A DNA stretch of 64,000 bases from Klebsiella sp. BIGb0407. GTDB lineage: Bacteria > Pseudomonadota > Gammaproteobacteria > Enterobacterales > Enterobacteriaceae. The DNA is taken from positions 558,001 through 622,000 of the forward strand of contig NZ_JANUEQ010000003.1 in assembly GCF_024807845.1 (NCBI RefSeq), given 5' to 3'. The notes below the pieces were generated by a model that did no database searches, was not told the DNA's origin, and worked only from the letters and a program-made list of their open reading frames with translations. Position numbers and translations under genes: made by a program. Each line of letters opens with the position of its first letter. Position 1 is the stretch's first letter. Shown piece by piece: positions 1 through 8,780 of the stretch.

Positions 1-576
1 GGCTATGGCGGCAGCAGTAGGTTCATTAAGCAGGCGTAATACATGCAGACCTGCCAGACGGGCAGCATCTTTCGTTCCCTGGCGCTGGGCATCATCGAAA
101 TAGGCAGGGACAGTAATCACCACACCATCGAGAGGACCTGCCAGGCTTTCCTGCGCACGCTGGGCAAGATGGGCCAGAATATCGGCCGAGATACGTACCG
201 GATTAAGTAAACCCGCTGGCGTATTGATCAGCGGCAGGCCATTTTCACTGGCGCTGAACTGCCAGGGAAGCTGAGGATAACGCGTCTGGATATCAACCAG
301 TGAGCGCCCCATCAGGCGTTTTACGGAGCTTATCGTATTGACCGGATCAAGTGCGGCTTGAGCACGTGCTTCGTAGCCTACCCGATGACCCTGTGACTGG
401 TAGTGCACCACAGAAGGAAGGAGGTGTTGCCCCTGACTATCAGCCAGAGTTTGCGCCTGCCCGCTGCGCACAGTTGCCACCAGAGAGTGAGTGGTACCCA
501 GATCAATCCCCGCGGCCAGTCTGCGCTGGTGCGGTTCTGCCGCCATTCCAGGCTCACTAATTTGTAATAACGCCAT
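1..576 (-). CDS. hscA: Fe-S assembly chaperone HscA (Hsp70 family), 3' end outside window
   Basis: Specialised Hsp70 ATPase that, with its co-chaperone HscB, acts on the LPPVK motif of the scaffold IscU to release Fe-S clusters to acceptor proteins in the cytoplasm. About 192 codons are present, covering the first half of the nucleotide-binding domain. The start reads [10 protein letters not shown], the phosphate-binding motif GIDLGTTHS follows at about residue 23, and the Hsp70 motif NEPTAAA lies just inside the window edge. The E. coli protein is 616 residues, so roughly two thirds is missing. It follows hscB by 36 bp in the isc operon. Confidence 0.95.
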   Translation of the reverse strand, partial: MALLQISEPGMAAEPHQRRLAAGIDLGTTHSLVATVRSGQAQTLADSQGQHLLPSVVHYQSQGHRVGYEARAQAALDPVNTISSVKRLMGRSLVDIQTRYPQLPWQFSASENGLPLINTPAGLLNPVRISADILAHLAQRAQESLAGPLDGVVITVPAYFDDAQRQGTKDAARLAGLHVLRLLNEPTAAAIA

Positions 577-612
577 ATTAAACTTCCAAAAATCCAGGCC
601 CGAAATCAGGCA

Positions 613-1128
613 TTAAAAATCGCTCAGTTTTTCTTCGAGTTGTTCTATGTGATGCTGTAATTTATCGAGAAAACGCAGCTTACGCACGGTATCCGCCGCC
701 TGTTCCCACTGCAAACTGTCCAGTTGCTGCACCATTTTCACGCTGCGATTTTTTATCATCGTGGTGACTTTGGCTGCAAAGGTTTCCAGTGCGCTACTGT
801 CTGCAGACTGTTCGATGCTATCCAGCTCTTCACGTAACTCAAGCTGTTCCATCAAAAATGCGGTATCGCGTACCGTATGCTGTTCATTTGCCAGGTCAAA
901 ACCATTCAGTAACAGTAAATACTCAGCACGTAGCAGCGGATGGCGTAGTGTTTGCCATGCCTGATTAATAGTCGCCGATTGATTTACTGCCAGAAGCTGT
1001 TCCGCCTGAGGGCGGCTGGCATATTTGTCAGGGTGGAACTGCCGCTGCAATTCCTGGTAACGCGTTGCCAGTTGCTGAGTGTCAACCACATAGCCTGGTG
1101 TCAGTCCAAACAGAGTAAAATAATCCAT
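613..1128 (-). CDS. hscB: Fe-S assembly co-chaperone HscB (J-domain)
   Basis: J-domain co-chaperone that binds IscU and stimulates the HscA ATPase. The protein has 171 residues, the E. coli length. The N-terminal J-domain carries the HPD signature at residues 32-34, and the C-terminal half (about 90-171) is the helical IscU-binding domain, rich in Leu, Gln and Glu. It lies between iscA and hscA on the minus strand in the usual isc order. Confidence 0.96.
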   Translation of the reverse strand: MDYFTLFGLTPGYVVDTQQLATRYQELQRQFHPDKYASRPQAEQLLAVNQSATINQAWQTLRHPLLRAEYLLLLNGFDLANEQHTVRDTAFLMEQLELREELDSIEQSADSSALETFAAKVTTMIKNRSVKMVQQLDSLQWEQAADTVRKLRFLDKLQHHIEQLEEKLSDF

Positions 1129-1216
1129 AACAGACTCGAGTTTTTGTCAGGTAAATGCTGTATTGGTCATGCAGAGTCACACGCCATCTACATGCACAGA
1201 TAGCGTGTTGTATAGA

Positions 1217-1540
1217 TCAGACGTGGAAGCTTTCGCCACAGCCACACTCATCTTTCACGTTAGGATTAGTAAACTTAAATCCTTCGTTAAGACCTTCTTT
1301 GACAAAGTCGAGCTGAGTTCCGTCTAAAAATTGCAGGCTTTTACCATCAACTACGACCTTTACACCTTTATCTTCAAAGATGGTATCGCCGTCATCAGGT
1401 GCGTCTACGAACTCCAGGACATAAGCCATACCGGAGCAACCAGAAGTGCGAACACCTAAGCGTAAACCAAATCCTTTTCCACGATTAACCAGGAAAGAAT
1501 TCACACGATGTGCAGCACTATCGCTAAGGGTAATCGACAT
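1217..1540 (-). CDS. iscA: A-type iron-sulfur carrier protein IscA
   Basis: Small A-type carrier that accepts and delivers Fe-S clusters or iron. The protein has 107 residues with the three conserved cysteines C35 (in TSGCSGM), C99 and C101 (in CGCGES), all needed for metal or cluster binding in the family. It is the fourth gene of the isc operon. The gap from iscU (139 bp) is long for this operon and holds a repeat fragment and inverted repeat. Confidence 0.96.
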   Translation of the reverse strand: MSITLSDSAAHRVNSFLVNRGKGFGLRLGVRTSGCSGMAYVLEFVDAPDDGDTIFEDKGVKVVVDGKSLQFLDGTQLDFVKEGLNEGFKFTNPNVKDECGCGESFHV

Positions 1541-1568
1541 ACTACAACCTCAATCAGATATTATCTCT

Positions 1569-1613
1569 TGTCATACCTCAAGTTGCATGAATACATAACA
1601 TACTCATGCAACT
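1569..1613. repeat. Fragment of dispersed terminal-inverted-repeat element in the iscU-iscA gap
   Basis: The segment GTCATACCTCAAGTTGCATG resembles the ends of the full elements at 58281-58407 and 34472-34587. It contains a perfect 10-bp inverted repeat (AGTTGCATGA at 1581-1590 and TCATGCAACT at 1604-1613) with a 13-nt loop. In the isc mRNA this would form a hairpin between iscU and iscA. The relation to the element family is by eye. Confidence 0.45.
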
Positions 1614-1679
1614 CCACTTACCTGAGTAAGCTTTCAGGGGTTCTTTAACTTACCGCCTGACCGCAAACTCGTCTTATTT

Positions 1680-2066
1680 CTAGTGAGAATCACGCTTACT
1701 TTTGTAATCCGCGATAGCTGCTTTGATAGCATCTTCAGCCAGGATTGAGCAGTGGATCTTCACTGGTGGCAGCTCAAGTTCGTCTGCGATATCAGTATTT
1801 TTAATTGCTCCAGCTTCGTCCAGTGATTTACCTTTAACCCATTCGGTCAGTAAAGAACTGGAGGCAATGGCAGAGCCACAGCCATAAGTCTTGAAGCGTG
1901 CGTCTTCAATGATACCTTCATTGTTAACTTTAATCTGCAATTTCATTACGTCGCCACAAGCTGGTGCACCCACCATGCCAGAACCAACGCTGGTATCATC
2001 GTTGTCAAAAGAGCCCACGTTACGTGGATTTTCGTAATGATCGATTACTTTTTCGCTATAAGCCAT
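1680..2066 (-). CDS. iscU: Iron-sulfur cluster scaffold IscU
   Basis: Scaffold on which IscS-derived sulfur and iron are built into [2Fe-2S] clusters. The protein has 128 residues with the conserved cluster ligands C37 (GAPACGD), C63 (YGCGSAIASS) and C106, plus the HscA recognition motif LPPVK at residues 99-103. It lies 27 bp after iscS, so the two partners are made from one message. Confidence 0.97.
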   Translation of the reverse strand: MAYSEKVIDHYENPRNVGSFDNDDTSVGSGMVGAPACGDVMKLQIKVNNEGIIEDARFKTYGCGSAIASSSLLTEWVKGKSLDEAGAIKNTDIADELELPPVKIHCSILAEDAIKAAIADYKSKRDSH

Positions 2067-2093
2067 TTTAGTTTCTCCTGAGTCCGAAATTGA

Positions 2094-3308
2094 TTAATGG
2101 TGTGACCATTCGATAGTAGTAAGATCAACACCCTGCTTGAACATTTCCCACAGCGGAGAAAGATCGCGCAAACGACCGATAGAATTTCTTACCAGTTTGA
2201 TGGTGTAATCAATCTCTTCTTCCGTGGTGAAACGGCCTAAAGAGAAACGGATAGAACTGTGTGCCAGCTCGTCATTCATACCCAGAGCGCGCAACACATA
2301 GGAAGGCTCCAGGCTTGCTGATGTACAGGCTGAACCTGAAGAGACCGCAAGATCTTTCAGCGCCATAATCAGTGACTCACCTTCAACATAGTTGAAACTG
2401 ACGTTGAGGATAGTCGGTACACCGTGCTCTAAGTCGCCGTTCAGATACACTTCTTCCATATCTTTCACGCCGTCCCACAAACGCTGACGCAGTACGCGCA
2501 GACGTGCCATTTCCGTTTCCAGTTCTTCTTTGGCAATACGGTAGGCTTCGCCCATTCCGGCAATCTGGTGAACCGGTAAGGTACCTGAACGCATACCGCG
2601 CTCATGACCGCCACCGTGCATCTGTGCTTCAATACGAATACGTGGTTTACGACGAACGTAAAGACCACCAATACCTTTAGGACCATAGATTTTATGGCCG
2701 GAGAAGGACATCAAATCGACTTTCAGCTTGCTCAAATCGATAGGCAGTTTGCCCACGCTCTGAGTTGCATCGACGTGGAAAATGATGCCACGAGCGCGGC
2801 ACATTTCGCCGATAGTCGCAATATCCTGAACCACACCGATTTCGTTGTTAACATGCATGACAGAGACCAGAATGGTGTCTTCACGCATTGCCGCTTCCAG
2901 CACTTTCAGGTCAAGAATGCCATTAACCTGTGGAGACAGGTAAGTGACTTCATATCCTTCACGTTCCAGCTGACGACAGGTATCCAGAACCGCTTTGTGT
3001 TCTGTTTTTACCGTAATAACGTGCTTGCCTTTCTTCTGGTAGAAGTTAGCTGCACCTTTAATCGCAAGGTTGTCTGACTCTGTAGCACCAGAAGTGAAGA
3101 CAATCTCACGTGGATCGGCACCCAACAGATCGGCAATTTGGTTACGGGCAATATCAACTGCTTCTTCTGCCTGCCAGCCAAAGCGATGGGAACGGGAAGC
3201 AGGGTTCCCGAAGTTGCCATCCATAGTCAAAAACTGCATCATTTTCTGCGCCACACGCGGATCTACCGGTGTGGTAGCAGAATAGTCGAGATAAATAGGT
3301 AATTTCAT
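2094..3308 (-). CDS. iscS: Cysteine desulfurase IscS
   Basis: PLP-dependent desulfurase that converts L-cysteine to alanine and hands the persulfide sulfur to IscU, and to tRNA thiolation and cofactor pathways. The protein has 404 residues, the E. coli length. The Schiff-base lysine is K206 in [10 protein letters not shown], and the catalytic cysteine is C328 in [10 protein letters not shown] on the mobile loop. It is the second gene of the operon, after iscR. Confidence 0.97.
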   Translation of the reverse strand: MKLPIYLDYSATTPVDPRVAQKMMQFLTMDGNFGNPASRSHRFGWQAEEAVDIARNQIADLLGADPREIVFTSGATESDNLAIKGAANFYQKKGKHVITVKTEHKAVLDTCRQLEREGYEVTYLSPQVNGILDLKVLEAAMREDTILVSVMHVNNEIGVVQDIATIGEMCRARGIIFHVDATQSVGKLPIDLSKLKVDLMSFSGHKIYGPKGIGGLYVRRKPRIRIEAQMHGGGHERGMRSGTLPVHQIAGMGEAYRIAKEELETEMARLRVLRQRLWDGVKDMEEVYLNGDLEHGVPTILNVSFNYVEGESLIMALKDLAVSSGSACTSASLEPSYVLRALGMNDELAHSSIRFSLGRFTTEEEIDYTIKLVRNSIGRLRDLSPLWEMFKQGVDLTTIEWSHH

Positions 3309-3415
3309 TGCTCTTAAGCTCCGTACATCACTTCAATACGAAGAACCAGACTTAAAAGGTTGGAGCCGTTATCAATTGCGGTCTGCCTATCTGATTCTAA
3401 AATTCGTTTTTCTGC

Positions 3416-3904
3416 TTATGCGCGCAGTTTGACGTCAATCTGGTCCTGGAGACGTATAGTGCGGTGATTGTCATTCTGTTGACGATCGGACACGTCCATC
3501 ACTTCCTGGTTATTAACCAGTTCACCTAAGGTAATATTGTTCAGGAACCCGGTCAGGCGATCGCTGAGATCGCGCCACAGTGCGTGAGTCAGACATTTCT
3601 CTCCGCCCTGGCAACCACCTTTACCCTGGCAGCGCGTGGCATCGACGGATTCATCGACCGCACTAATGACTTCTCCAACTGCGATACTACCGGCTTCTTT
3701 ACCTAACAGATAACCGCCGCCCGGGCCGCGGACGCTAGCGACGAGGCCATTTTTACGCAGACGTGAAAATAGCTGCTCCAGGTAAGAAAGTGAAATGCCC
3801 TGACGTTCGGAAATATCGGCCAGTGGTACTGGACCCGATTCAGAATTCAACGCGACGTCAAGCATTGCGGTAACGGCATAGCGTCCTTTAGATGTCAGTC
3901 TCAT
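3416..3904 (-). CDS. iscR: Iron-sulfur cluster-responsive regulator IscR (Rrf2 family)
   Basis: Winged-helix repressor that binds a [2Fe-2S] cluster and represses its own isc operon when clusters are plentiful. The protein has 162 residues. The N-terminal helix-turn-helix (about 1-70) is followed by cluster ligands C92, C98, C104 and H107, at the same positions as in E. coli. It is the first gene of the operon, with its promoter and two IscR boxes directly upstream. Confidence 0.97.
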   Translation of the reverse strand: MRLTSKGRYAVTAMLDVALNSESGPVPLADISERQGISLSYLEQLFSRLRKNGLVASVRGPGGGYLLGKEAGSIAVGEVISAVDESVDATRCQGKGGCQGGEKCLTHALWRDLSDRLTGFLNNITLGELVNNQEVMDVSDRQQNDNHRTIRLQDQIDVKLRA

Positions 3905-3984
3905 GTCTTACTTAACCTCAAATAGCCCCTCGTTCCGGGGGTTTCAAAAAAATGATAGTTCACATAGCAAGAGACAAGTCTGAC

Positions 3985-4034
3985 ATTCCTGAGTAATTTG
4001 GTCAACTATTTAACCTAGTAATTTACTCAAGTAT
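3985..4034 (-). promoter_or_regulatory. isc promoter region with two type 1 IscR sites
   Basis: Two adjacent 25-bp sequences on the minus strand fit the type 1 IscR pattern ATASYYGACT-N5-AGTCRRSTAT. The one at 3985-4009 begins ATAGTTGACC and is the better match. The one at 4010-4034 begins ATACTTGAGT and is weaker in its second half. The proximal box contains a TTGACC -35-like hexamer, so bound IscR would block RNA polymerase, as in the known E. coli arrangement. Confidence 0.75.
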
Positions 4035-4042
4035 TATTTTCT

Positions 4043-4774
4043 TTATTTATCATGCTTTTCCAGAGAAGTGAGCATCCCACGGAGGATATTTAGCTCCTGA
4101 CTTTCAGGTCTGGCACGCGTAAACAGGCGACGTAACCGGCTCATAACCTGGCCTGGATGGGTCGGTCGAATAAACCCACTTTTAGAAAGTGACTGTTCGA
4201 GATGAACGTAAAAACGCTCCAGATCGTCGACTAATGGATAGACGGGTTCTTCCGGGGAGGTTTCCGTTTCCTGGTCCTGATTTTGTGTTGCCAGCCAGGC
4301 AATACGCACTTCATAGGCCAGAATTTGTACTGCCATCGCCAGGTTCAGAGAACTGTATTCAGGGTTAGCCTGAATCGCGACGTGGTAGTGACATTTTTGC
4401 AGTTCGTCGTTCGTAAGACCAACACGCTCACGGCCAAAAACAATCGCGACTGGAGCATGCTGCGCTTCAGAGATGCTTTTTATACCGCATTCACGCGGGT
4501 CAAGCATCGGCCAGGGTAATGTGCGGGAACGCGCACTGGTTCCCACCACCAGACTACATCCGGCTAACGCTTCGTCGAGAGTATCGACAATTTTAGCATC
4601 ACCAATAACATCACTGGCACCCGCAGCCAGTGCAATCGCCTGAGAGTCAGGTTTTACCAGCGGATTAACCAACCAGAGATTGGTTAATCCCATCGTTTTC
4701 ATCGCGCGGGCTACGGAGCCCATATTGCCGGTATGCGAAGTTTCTACCAGCACAATTCGTACGTTTTGCAGCAT
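4043..4774 (-). CDS. trmJ: tRNA (cytidine/uridine-2'-O-)-methyltransferase TrmJ
   Basis: SPOUT-family enzyme that 2'-O-methylates position 32 of several tRNAs. The N-terminal SPOUT domain (about 1-160) includes [19 protein letters not shown] and the knot motifs [10 protein letters not shown] and [14 protein letters not shown]. The C-terminal region is a short helical extension. I start at MLQNVRI to match E. coli. An ATG two codons upstream (4780) is possible, and neither has a strong ribosome binding site. It lies upstream of iscR on the same strand, divergent from suhB. Confidence 0.93.
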   Translation of the reverse strand: MLQNVRIVLVETSHTGNMGSVARAMKTMGLTNLWLVNPLVKPDSQAIALAAGASDVIGDAKIVDTLDEALAGCSLVVGTSARSRTLPWPMLDPRECGIKSISEAQHAPVAIVFGRERVGLTNDELQKCHYHVAIQANPEYSSLNLAMAVQILAYEVRIAWLATQNQDQETETSPEEPVYPLVDDLERFYVHLEQSLSKSGFIRPTHPGQVMSRLRRLFTRARPESQELNILRGMLTSLEKHDK

Positions 4775-4843
4775 TATCATTCAAGGCCTGAAGAAGAAGA
4801 TCGTAATATCTTATCATATCATTGGGACATATTCCGAACGCTC

Positions 4844-4852
4844 TGCTATACT
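4844..4852 (+). promoter_or_regulatory. Extended -10 element of suhB promoter
   Basis: TGCTATACT is a near-ideal extended -10 box (TGNTATAAT type) ending 43 bp before the suhB ATG. No convincing -35 hexamer is visible at standard spacing, as is common for extended -10 promoters. The start site would be near 4859. Confidence 0.5.
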
Positions 4853-4895
4853 CTGCCCCGATTTCCCGTTCTTTAAAATCCAGTGAGAGATATCG

Positions 4896-5699
4896 ATGCA
4901 TCCGATGCTTAACATCGCCGTGCGCGCTGCGCGCAAGGCCGGTAATTTAATTGCCAAAAGCTATGAAACACCTGACGCGGTTGAAGCTAGCCAGAAAGGC
5001 AGCAATGACTTTGTAACTAACATTGATAAAGAAGCCGAGCGCTTGATTATCGAAGTTATTCGTAAGTCTTACCCAAAACACACCATTATCACCGAAGAAG
5101 CCGGTGAACTGGCAGGTGAAGATCAGGATGTGCAATGGGTTATCGATCCACTGGACGGCACTACAAACTTCATTAAACGCTTACCCCACTTCTCTGTTTC
5201 TATCGCTGTGCGCATTAAAGGCCGCACCGAAGTCGCCGTTGTTTATGATCCAATGCGTAACGAACTGTTCAGTGCGGTACGTGGCCAGGGCGCCCAGCTG
5301 AATGGCTATCGTCTGCGCGGCAGCAACGCACGCGATCTCGACGGGACTATTCTGGCAACCGGTTTTCCGTTTAAACAGAAACAATACGCAGCAACTTATA
5401 TCAATATCATCGGAAAGCTGTTTACAGAATGTGCTGACTTCCGTCGTACCGGTTCTGCCGCTCTGGACTTAGCCTATGTTGCGGCGGGTCGCGTTGATGG
5501 TTTCTTTGAAATCGGCCTGAAGCCTTGGGATTTTGCGGCGGGCGAACTGCTTGCTCGTGAATCAGGCAGTCTGGTTTGCGATTTCACCGGTGGTCATAAC
5601 TATCTGTTGACCGGTAATATCGTCGCAGGTAACCCACGCGTTGTGAAATCTATGCTCGCATTAATGCGTGATGAACTCAGCGAAGCGCTGAAGCGATAG
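4896..5699 (+). CDS. suhB: Inositol-1-monophosphatase / rRNA antitermination factor SuhB
   Basis: Mg-dependent inositol monophosphatase that in E. coli also works with Nus factors in rRNA transcription antitermination. The protein has 267 residues, the E. coli length. The metal-binding signature WVIDPLDGTTNF sits at residues 81-92 (D84, D87), preceded by the acidic TEEAGE at 66-71, and the C-terminal motif WDFAAGELL follows. The gene is single, and a hairpin follows the stop codon. Confidence 0.95.
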   Translation: MHPMLNIAVRAARKAGNLIAKSYETPDAVEASQKGSNDFVTNIDKEAERLIIEVIRKSYPKHTIITEEAGELAGEDQDVQWVIDPLDGTTNFIKRLPHFSVSIAVRIKGRTEVAVVYDPMRNELFSAVRGQGAQLNGYRLRGSNARDLDGTILATGFPFKQKQYAATYINIIGKLFTECADFRRTGSAALDLAYVAAGRVDGFFEIGLKPWDFAAGELLARESGSLVCDFTGGHNYLLTGNIVAGNPRVVKSMLALMRDELSEALKR

Positions 5700-5715
5700 A
5701 GTTTATCCGTTTATG

Positions 5716-5742
5716 ACTTGCCCCCTCTTCCCGGGGGCAAGT
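5716..5742. terminator. Hairpin between convergent suhB and zevB-like gene
   Basis: ACTTGCCCCC at 5716-5725 pairs with GGGGGCAAGT at 5733-5742 over a 7-nt loop. It lies 16 bp after the suhB stop and just beyond the opposing gene's stop, so it can serve both. There is no clear U-tract on either side. Confidence 0.5.
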
Positions 5743-5743
5743 A

Positions 5744-6727
5744 TTAAAAAGGTCGAAGCCCGCGCATCACAGGCTGAGCACTGAGCCACATCACCACAGC
5801 AGCCACCACCAGTATTACTCCTCCAGCCAGCGCAAGTGAAGACCAGCCAACCTGTTGCCATACCAAGGGTGGGCGATTTTTACTCAGTCTGATAGCAAGA
5901 TTTCTGCAGCTATGAACCAGCAAAGCCAGTCCAGAAAGCGTGATTGCGGTCCCTAGCGCCATGGCCAGCGCAGATACAACACCCCAGCTAAATACCCCGA
6001 TAACTTTGCTGAAGAGCAGGACCATAATCGCCCCGGAACAAGGGCGTATTCCCATCGAAATCACCACCATCAGGCGAGCACGCCAGTCATCACCCGCAGC
6101 GAGTTGCTGTGGGTCAGGCACATGCTGATGGCCACAACCACAATGCTCATCATGGATATGCTGGGGTGTAAAGCTGTGAAAACGTGGCTTACGGCGCAGT
6201 AGTATGCGTAAACGCCGAATCGCACGCAGACAGAGTAACAACCCCAGTACACCGACCAGCAGATAGCTCCCCTTCTCCAGCCAGAAACTACTCAGATGTA
6301 ACTGACGCGAGGGTAGCTGTAATATCACCAGCAAAATAGTTACCAGGCCTATCGCTACCAGTCCTTGCAACAATGACGCGGCGAAAGTCAGTTTAAGACT
6401 GGTTTTAAGCTTCGAGGGATGGGTAGCAAGCCAGGTAGTGATAACAATTTTACCGTGCCCCGGCCCTAGTGCGTGCAAAACGCCATAGCTGAAACTCACC
6501 CCCAGCAAAACCCATCCTGCCCGTGTCGGATTTTCAGCCACCTGACGTAACAAGCTACTCAGTTCCAGGTTAATCGCGCGCTGCCATTGCGTCGATTGCG
6601 CTAAGATTTGCGGCCAGTAAGTCCAGAGAACAAACAATCCGCCCGCAGTCAGAGTCAGAAAGATCAGCAATGGCCAGCCGTTTCTCCAGTCATAACTGCT
6701 CGACTTTGAAGCCTTGCTCACTGGCAT
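5744..6727 (-). CDS. Nickel/cobalt-type (RcnA/ZevB family) membrane transporter
   Basis: Multi-pass inner-membrane protein of the NiCoT/RcnA superfamily (327 residues). Visible features are the metal-transport signature HALGPGHGK at residues 85-93, a His/Cys-rich cytoplasmic loop (HIHDEHCGCGHQH, about 190-202) and the second family motif MGIRPCSGA at about 225-233. Around seven hydrophobic segments can be seen. Its start overlaps the end of the DUF1007 gene by 10 bp, the same pairing as zevA-zevB of Haemophilus, where the pair was linked to zinc uptake. The metal cannot be told from sequence. Confidence 0.82.
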   Translation of the reverse strand: MPVSKASKSSSYDWRNGWPLLIFLTLTAGGLFVLWTYWPQILAQSTQWQRAINLELSSLLRQVAENPTRAGWVLLGVSFSYGVLHALGPGHGKIVITTWLATHPSKLKTSLKLTFAASLLQGLVAIGLVTILLVILQLPSRQLHLSSFWLEKGSYLLVGVLGLLLCLRAIRRLRILLRRKPRFHSFTPQHIHDEHCGCGHQHVPDPQQLAAGDDWRARLMVVISMGIRPCSGAIMVLLFSKVIGVFSWGVVSALAMALGTAITLSGLALLVHSCRNLAIRLSKNRPPLVWQQVGWSSLALAGGVILVVAAVVMWLSAQPVMRGLRPF

Positions 6728-7365
6728 TGTAACGTCACTTTTTGGGCAAATTGCTGTCCTAACGCCATATCTTCCGGCGGGGCATCGTCTTTATCCAGTG
6801 ATGCTGCAAAGTCCATCATCTCTTCACTTGGCTCAGGGGTCAGGACTGAAATATGACAACGAGTGGCCAGTTCAGGAGGTAAAGAGACGTCAGTATCCTC
6901 AATGTAGGTCATATCAACATAAAAAGAGGGGTCAAAAGTAGAGAACTGAAAACTGGCGCCTTTTAAAGTCTGGGGCTTTGCCAGAGGCAAAACAAAGCTC
7001 AGCATGGCCTGATGTTCAACTCTCTCCAGGTGATATTCAGGCGGCACGCCCGTGAATTTCACTTTTTTCCCCTGCTGCCATACTTCGGTAAAATAGTGCT
7101 GCCCCAGCACATTCGCCATCACTTCTGCGGCCAGCTTTTTCCAGACAGGCGAGTCAGGCCCTGCATCCCCGGCATCATAGAGCAGGTCTGCTGAGGTCAG
7201 TTCATCCATCAGCCACTGCATTTTTAACCCGGTTAACTGGCCTTGCTCAACAACCGGGGTAGTCTTAAGAGAAATAAAACTGTGAGGATGGGCATGGGCA
7301 GTAAAAGAATTCAACCCGGCCATCAGTAACAGGCTCCCGGTAACACAGGCTCGTTTATTATTCAT
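6718..7365 (-). CDS. DUF1007 family periplasmic protein (ZevA-like)
   Basis: Secreted protein of the DUF1007 family, 215 residues. The N-terminal signal peptide ends near AHA (residue 25), leaving a mature N-terminus HPHSF that is typical of the family and could bind metal. The gene is translationally coupled to the downstream transporter (10-bp overlap) and starts only 7 bp after the hcaT-like stop codon, so all three genes probably share one transcript. Partnership with a metal permease is inferred from this pairing. Confidence 0.78.
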   Translation of the reverse strand: MNNKRACVTGSLLLMAGLNSFTAHAHPHSFISLKTTPVVEQGQLTGLKMQWLMDELTSADLLYDAGDAGPDSPVWKKLAAEVMANVLGQHYFTEVWQQGKKVKFTGVPPEYHLERVEHQAMLSFVLPLAKPQTLKGASFQFSTFDPSFYVDMTYIEDTDVSLPPELATRCHISVLTPEPSEEMMDFAASLDKDDAPPEDMALGQQFAQKVTLQCQ

Positions 7366-7372
7366 ATCAGCC

Positions 7373-8518
7373 TCAAATTATACTTTTCGCCGTTACTTTT
7401 GGACGTAAAAACAGTGCCGGGACTGCGACCAGTGCCATAACCCAGAACATACCCCCCTGAATATGCTGATACAAATAGCCAGAGAACATAGTCATAATGG
7501 CTATACCGCCCCCCATTGCCACTGCTGAATACATTGCCTGTAAACGAATAACTTCGTGACCGTGACGCGCGGAGATATAACGCATAGCGGCAAGGTGACA
7601 AACGGTAAAACTACCACAGTGCATAATTTGCGAGACAATCAGCCAGGATAATTCAGTACTTGAAGCCATCAGTCCCCAGCGAATAATACCGGTGATACCT
7701 GAGAGCAACAGTAGGTCACGGGTACTCCAGCGGCGGAACAGGCGGTTGCTAAGCGCAAAGATAACAATTTCCGCGACGACACTGAGTGACCATAAATAGC
7801 CGACTACAGAGGCAGAATAACCCGCTTCCTGCCAGTAAATGGCGCTGAAAGCATAGTAGGCCGCATGTGCACCTTGCAGTAAAGTGACACAGGCCAGAAA
7901 CCGCCAGTCACCGATTATCAAGCCCTTCCAGGCGGACCATCCTACCGTATCTTGCTGAGCAATTTTACCTTCAGGCATGATTGAGGGACGGAACATCATA
8001 CCAATCAGCATTGAGGCAACACCCACGCTCATCAGTACCAGAATAGCCTGATAACTATACTCGCTGACCAGTTTGCCGGTAACCGCGGAGCCAATAACAA
8101 ATGCCAGTGAACCCCACAGTCTGACCCGGCCATAATCGAGAGGAAACTGACGCTGCCAGGTACCTGCCAGGGCATCAGTAAGCGGTACAAGTGGAGAAAA
8201 GAAGAGGTTAAAGCCTATCATCACGATAAGCAGCCAGGCGGAGGTTTGCCCGAGCCAGAAAGCAACCATAAAGACTAATGAGAGGAACGCCAGCATACGC
8301 AGTGCAAATACTAATTTGAAAGGATTAGTCACCCTGGGAGCCAGTAATAAACTCCCTAAAAAACGTGCGATAAGCCCGGCACCTAATAACATACCTATTG
8401 TTTCTGGTGGTAAACCTACCCCTTCCAGCCACAAACTCCAGAACGGTAAAAAAATACCGTAACTGAAAAAATAGGTGAAATAACTCAAAGCTAACCAAAG
8501 CGTGGATTGAACTACCAT
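7373..8518 (-). CDS. hcaT: MFS transporter, HcaT (3-phenylpropionate permease) family
   Basis: Major facilitator with about 12 membrane segments, 381 residues. It resembles E. coli HcaT from end to end, including FTYFFSYGIFLPFWS near the start, FNLFFSPLVPLTDALAGTWQ and HLAAMRYISARHGHEVIRLQA. I chose the ATG at 8518 because GGAGG lies 5 nt upstream and it matches the E. coli N-terminus. Longer starts are unlikely. No hca dioxygenase genes are nearby, so the substrate here is uncertain. The sequence supports the family, not the substrate. Confidence 0.85.
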   Translation of the reverse strand: MVVQSTLWLALSYFTYFFSYGIFLPFWSLWLEGVGLPPETIGMLLGAGLIARFLGSLLLAPRVTNPFKLVFALRMLAFLSLVFMVAFWLGQTSAWLLIVMIGFNLFFSPLVPLTDALAGTWQRQFPLDYGRVRLWGSLAFVIGSAVTGKLVSEYSYQAILVLMSVGVASMLIGMMFRPSIMPEGKIAQQDTVGWSAWKGLIIGDWRFLACVTLLQGAHAAYYAFSAIYWQEAGYSASVVGYLWSLSVVAEIVIFALSNRLFRRWSTRDLLLLSGITGIIRWGLMASSTELSWLIVSQIMHCGSFTVCHLAAMRYISARHGHEVIRLQAMYSAVAMGGGIAIMTMFSGYLYQHIQGGMFWVMALVAVPALFLRPKVTAKSII

Positions 8519-8687
8519 GTTTCCTCCCATTTTGAGGGGGGTAGTGTCAGGGATAGACAATTTGCTTGCAAGCTATCTATGTTGATTAAATAGTCTTATA
8601 ACAGGTCATATGATGGCTAAATACTGACGTATTGCTGATGGCGCGGAGAGAGAACTGCTTGAGTGTTGCTATTGGTTAAATTCAGGC

Positions 8688-8716
8688 AAAAAAAACCGCC
8701 ACAGAATATGTGGCGG
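8688..8716 (-). terminator. glyA rho-independent terminator
   Basis: On the minus strand CCGCCACA (8716-8709) pairs with TGTGGCGG (8703-8696) around a 5-nt loop, followed by eight T residues at 8695-8688. It lies 65 bp past the glyA stop. Confidence 0.92.
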
Positions 8717-8780
8717 CCTTCATTTTGTACGACACCAACCTGAAGTTAGTGTGATACCGTTATAGCAACTTAATCAATAC

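Noticed and set aside
351-560. Plus-strand frame opposite hscA
   Set aside because: It is antisense to clearly conserved Hsp70 coding sequence.
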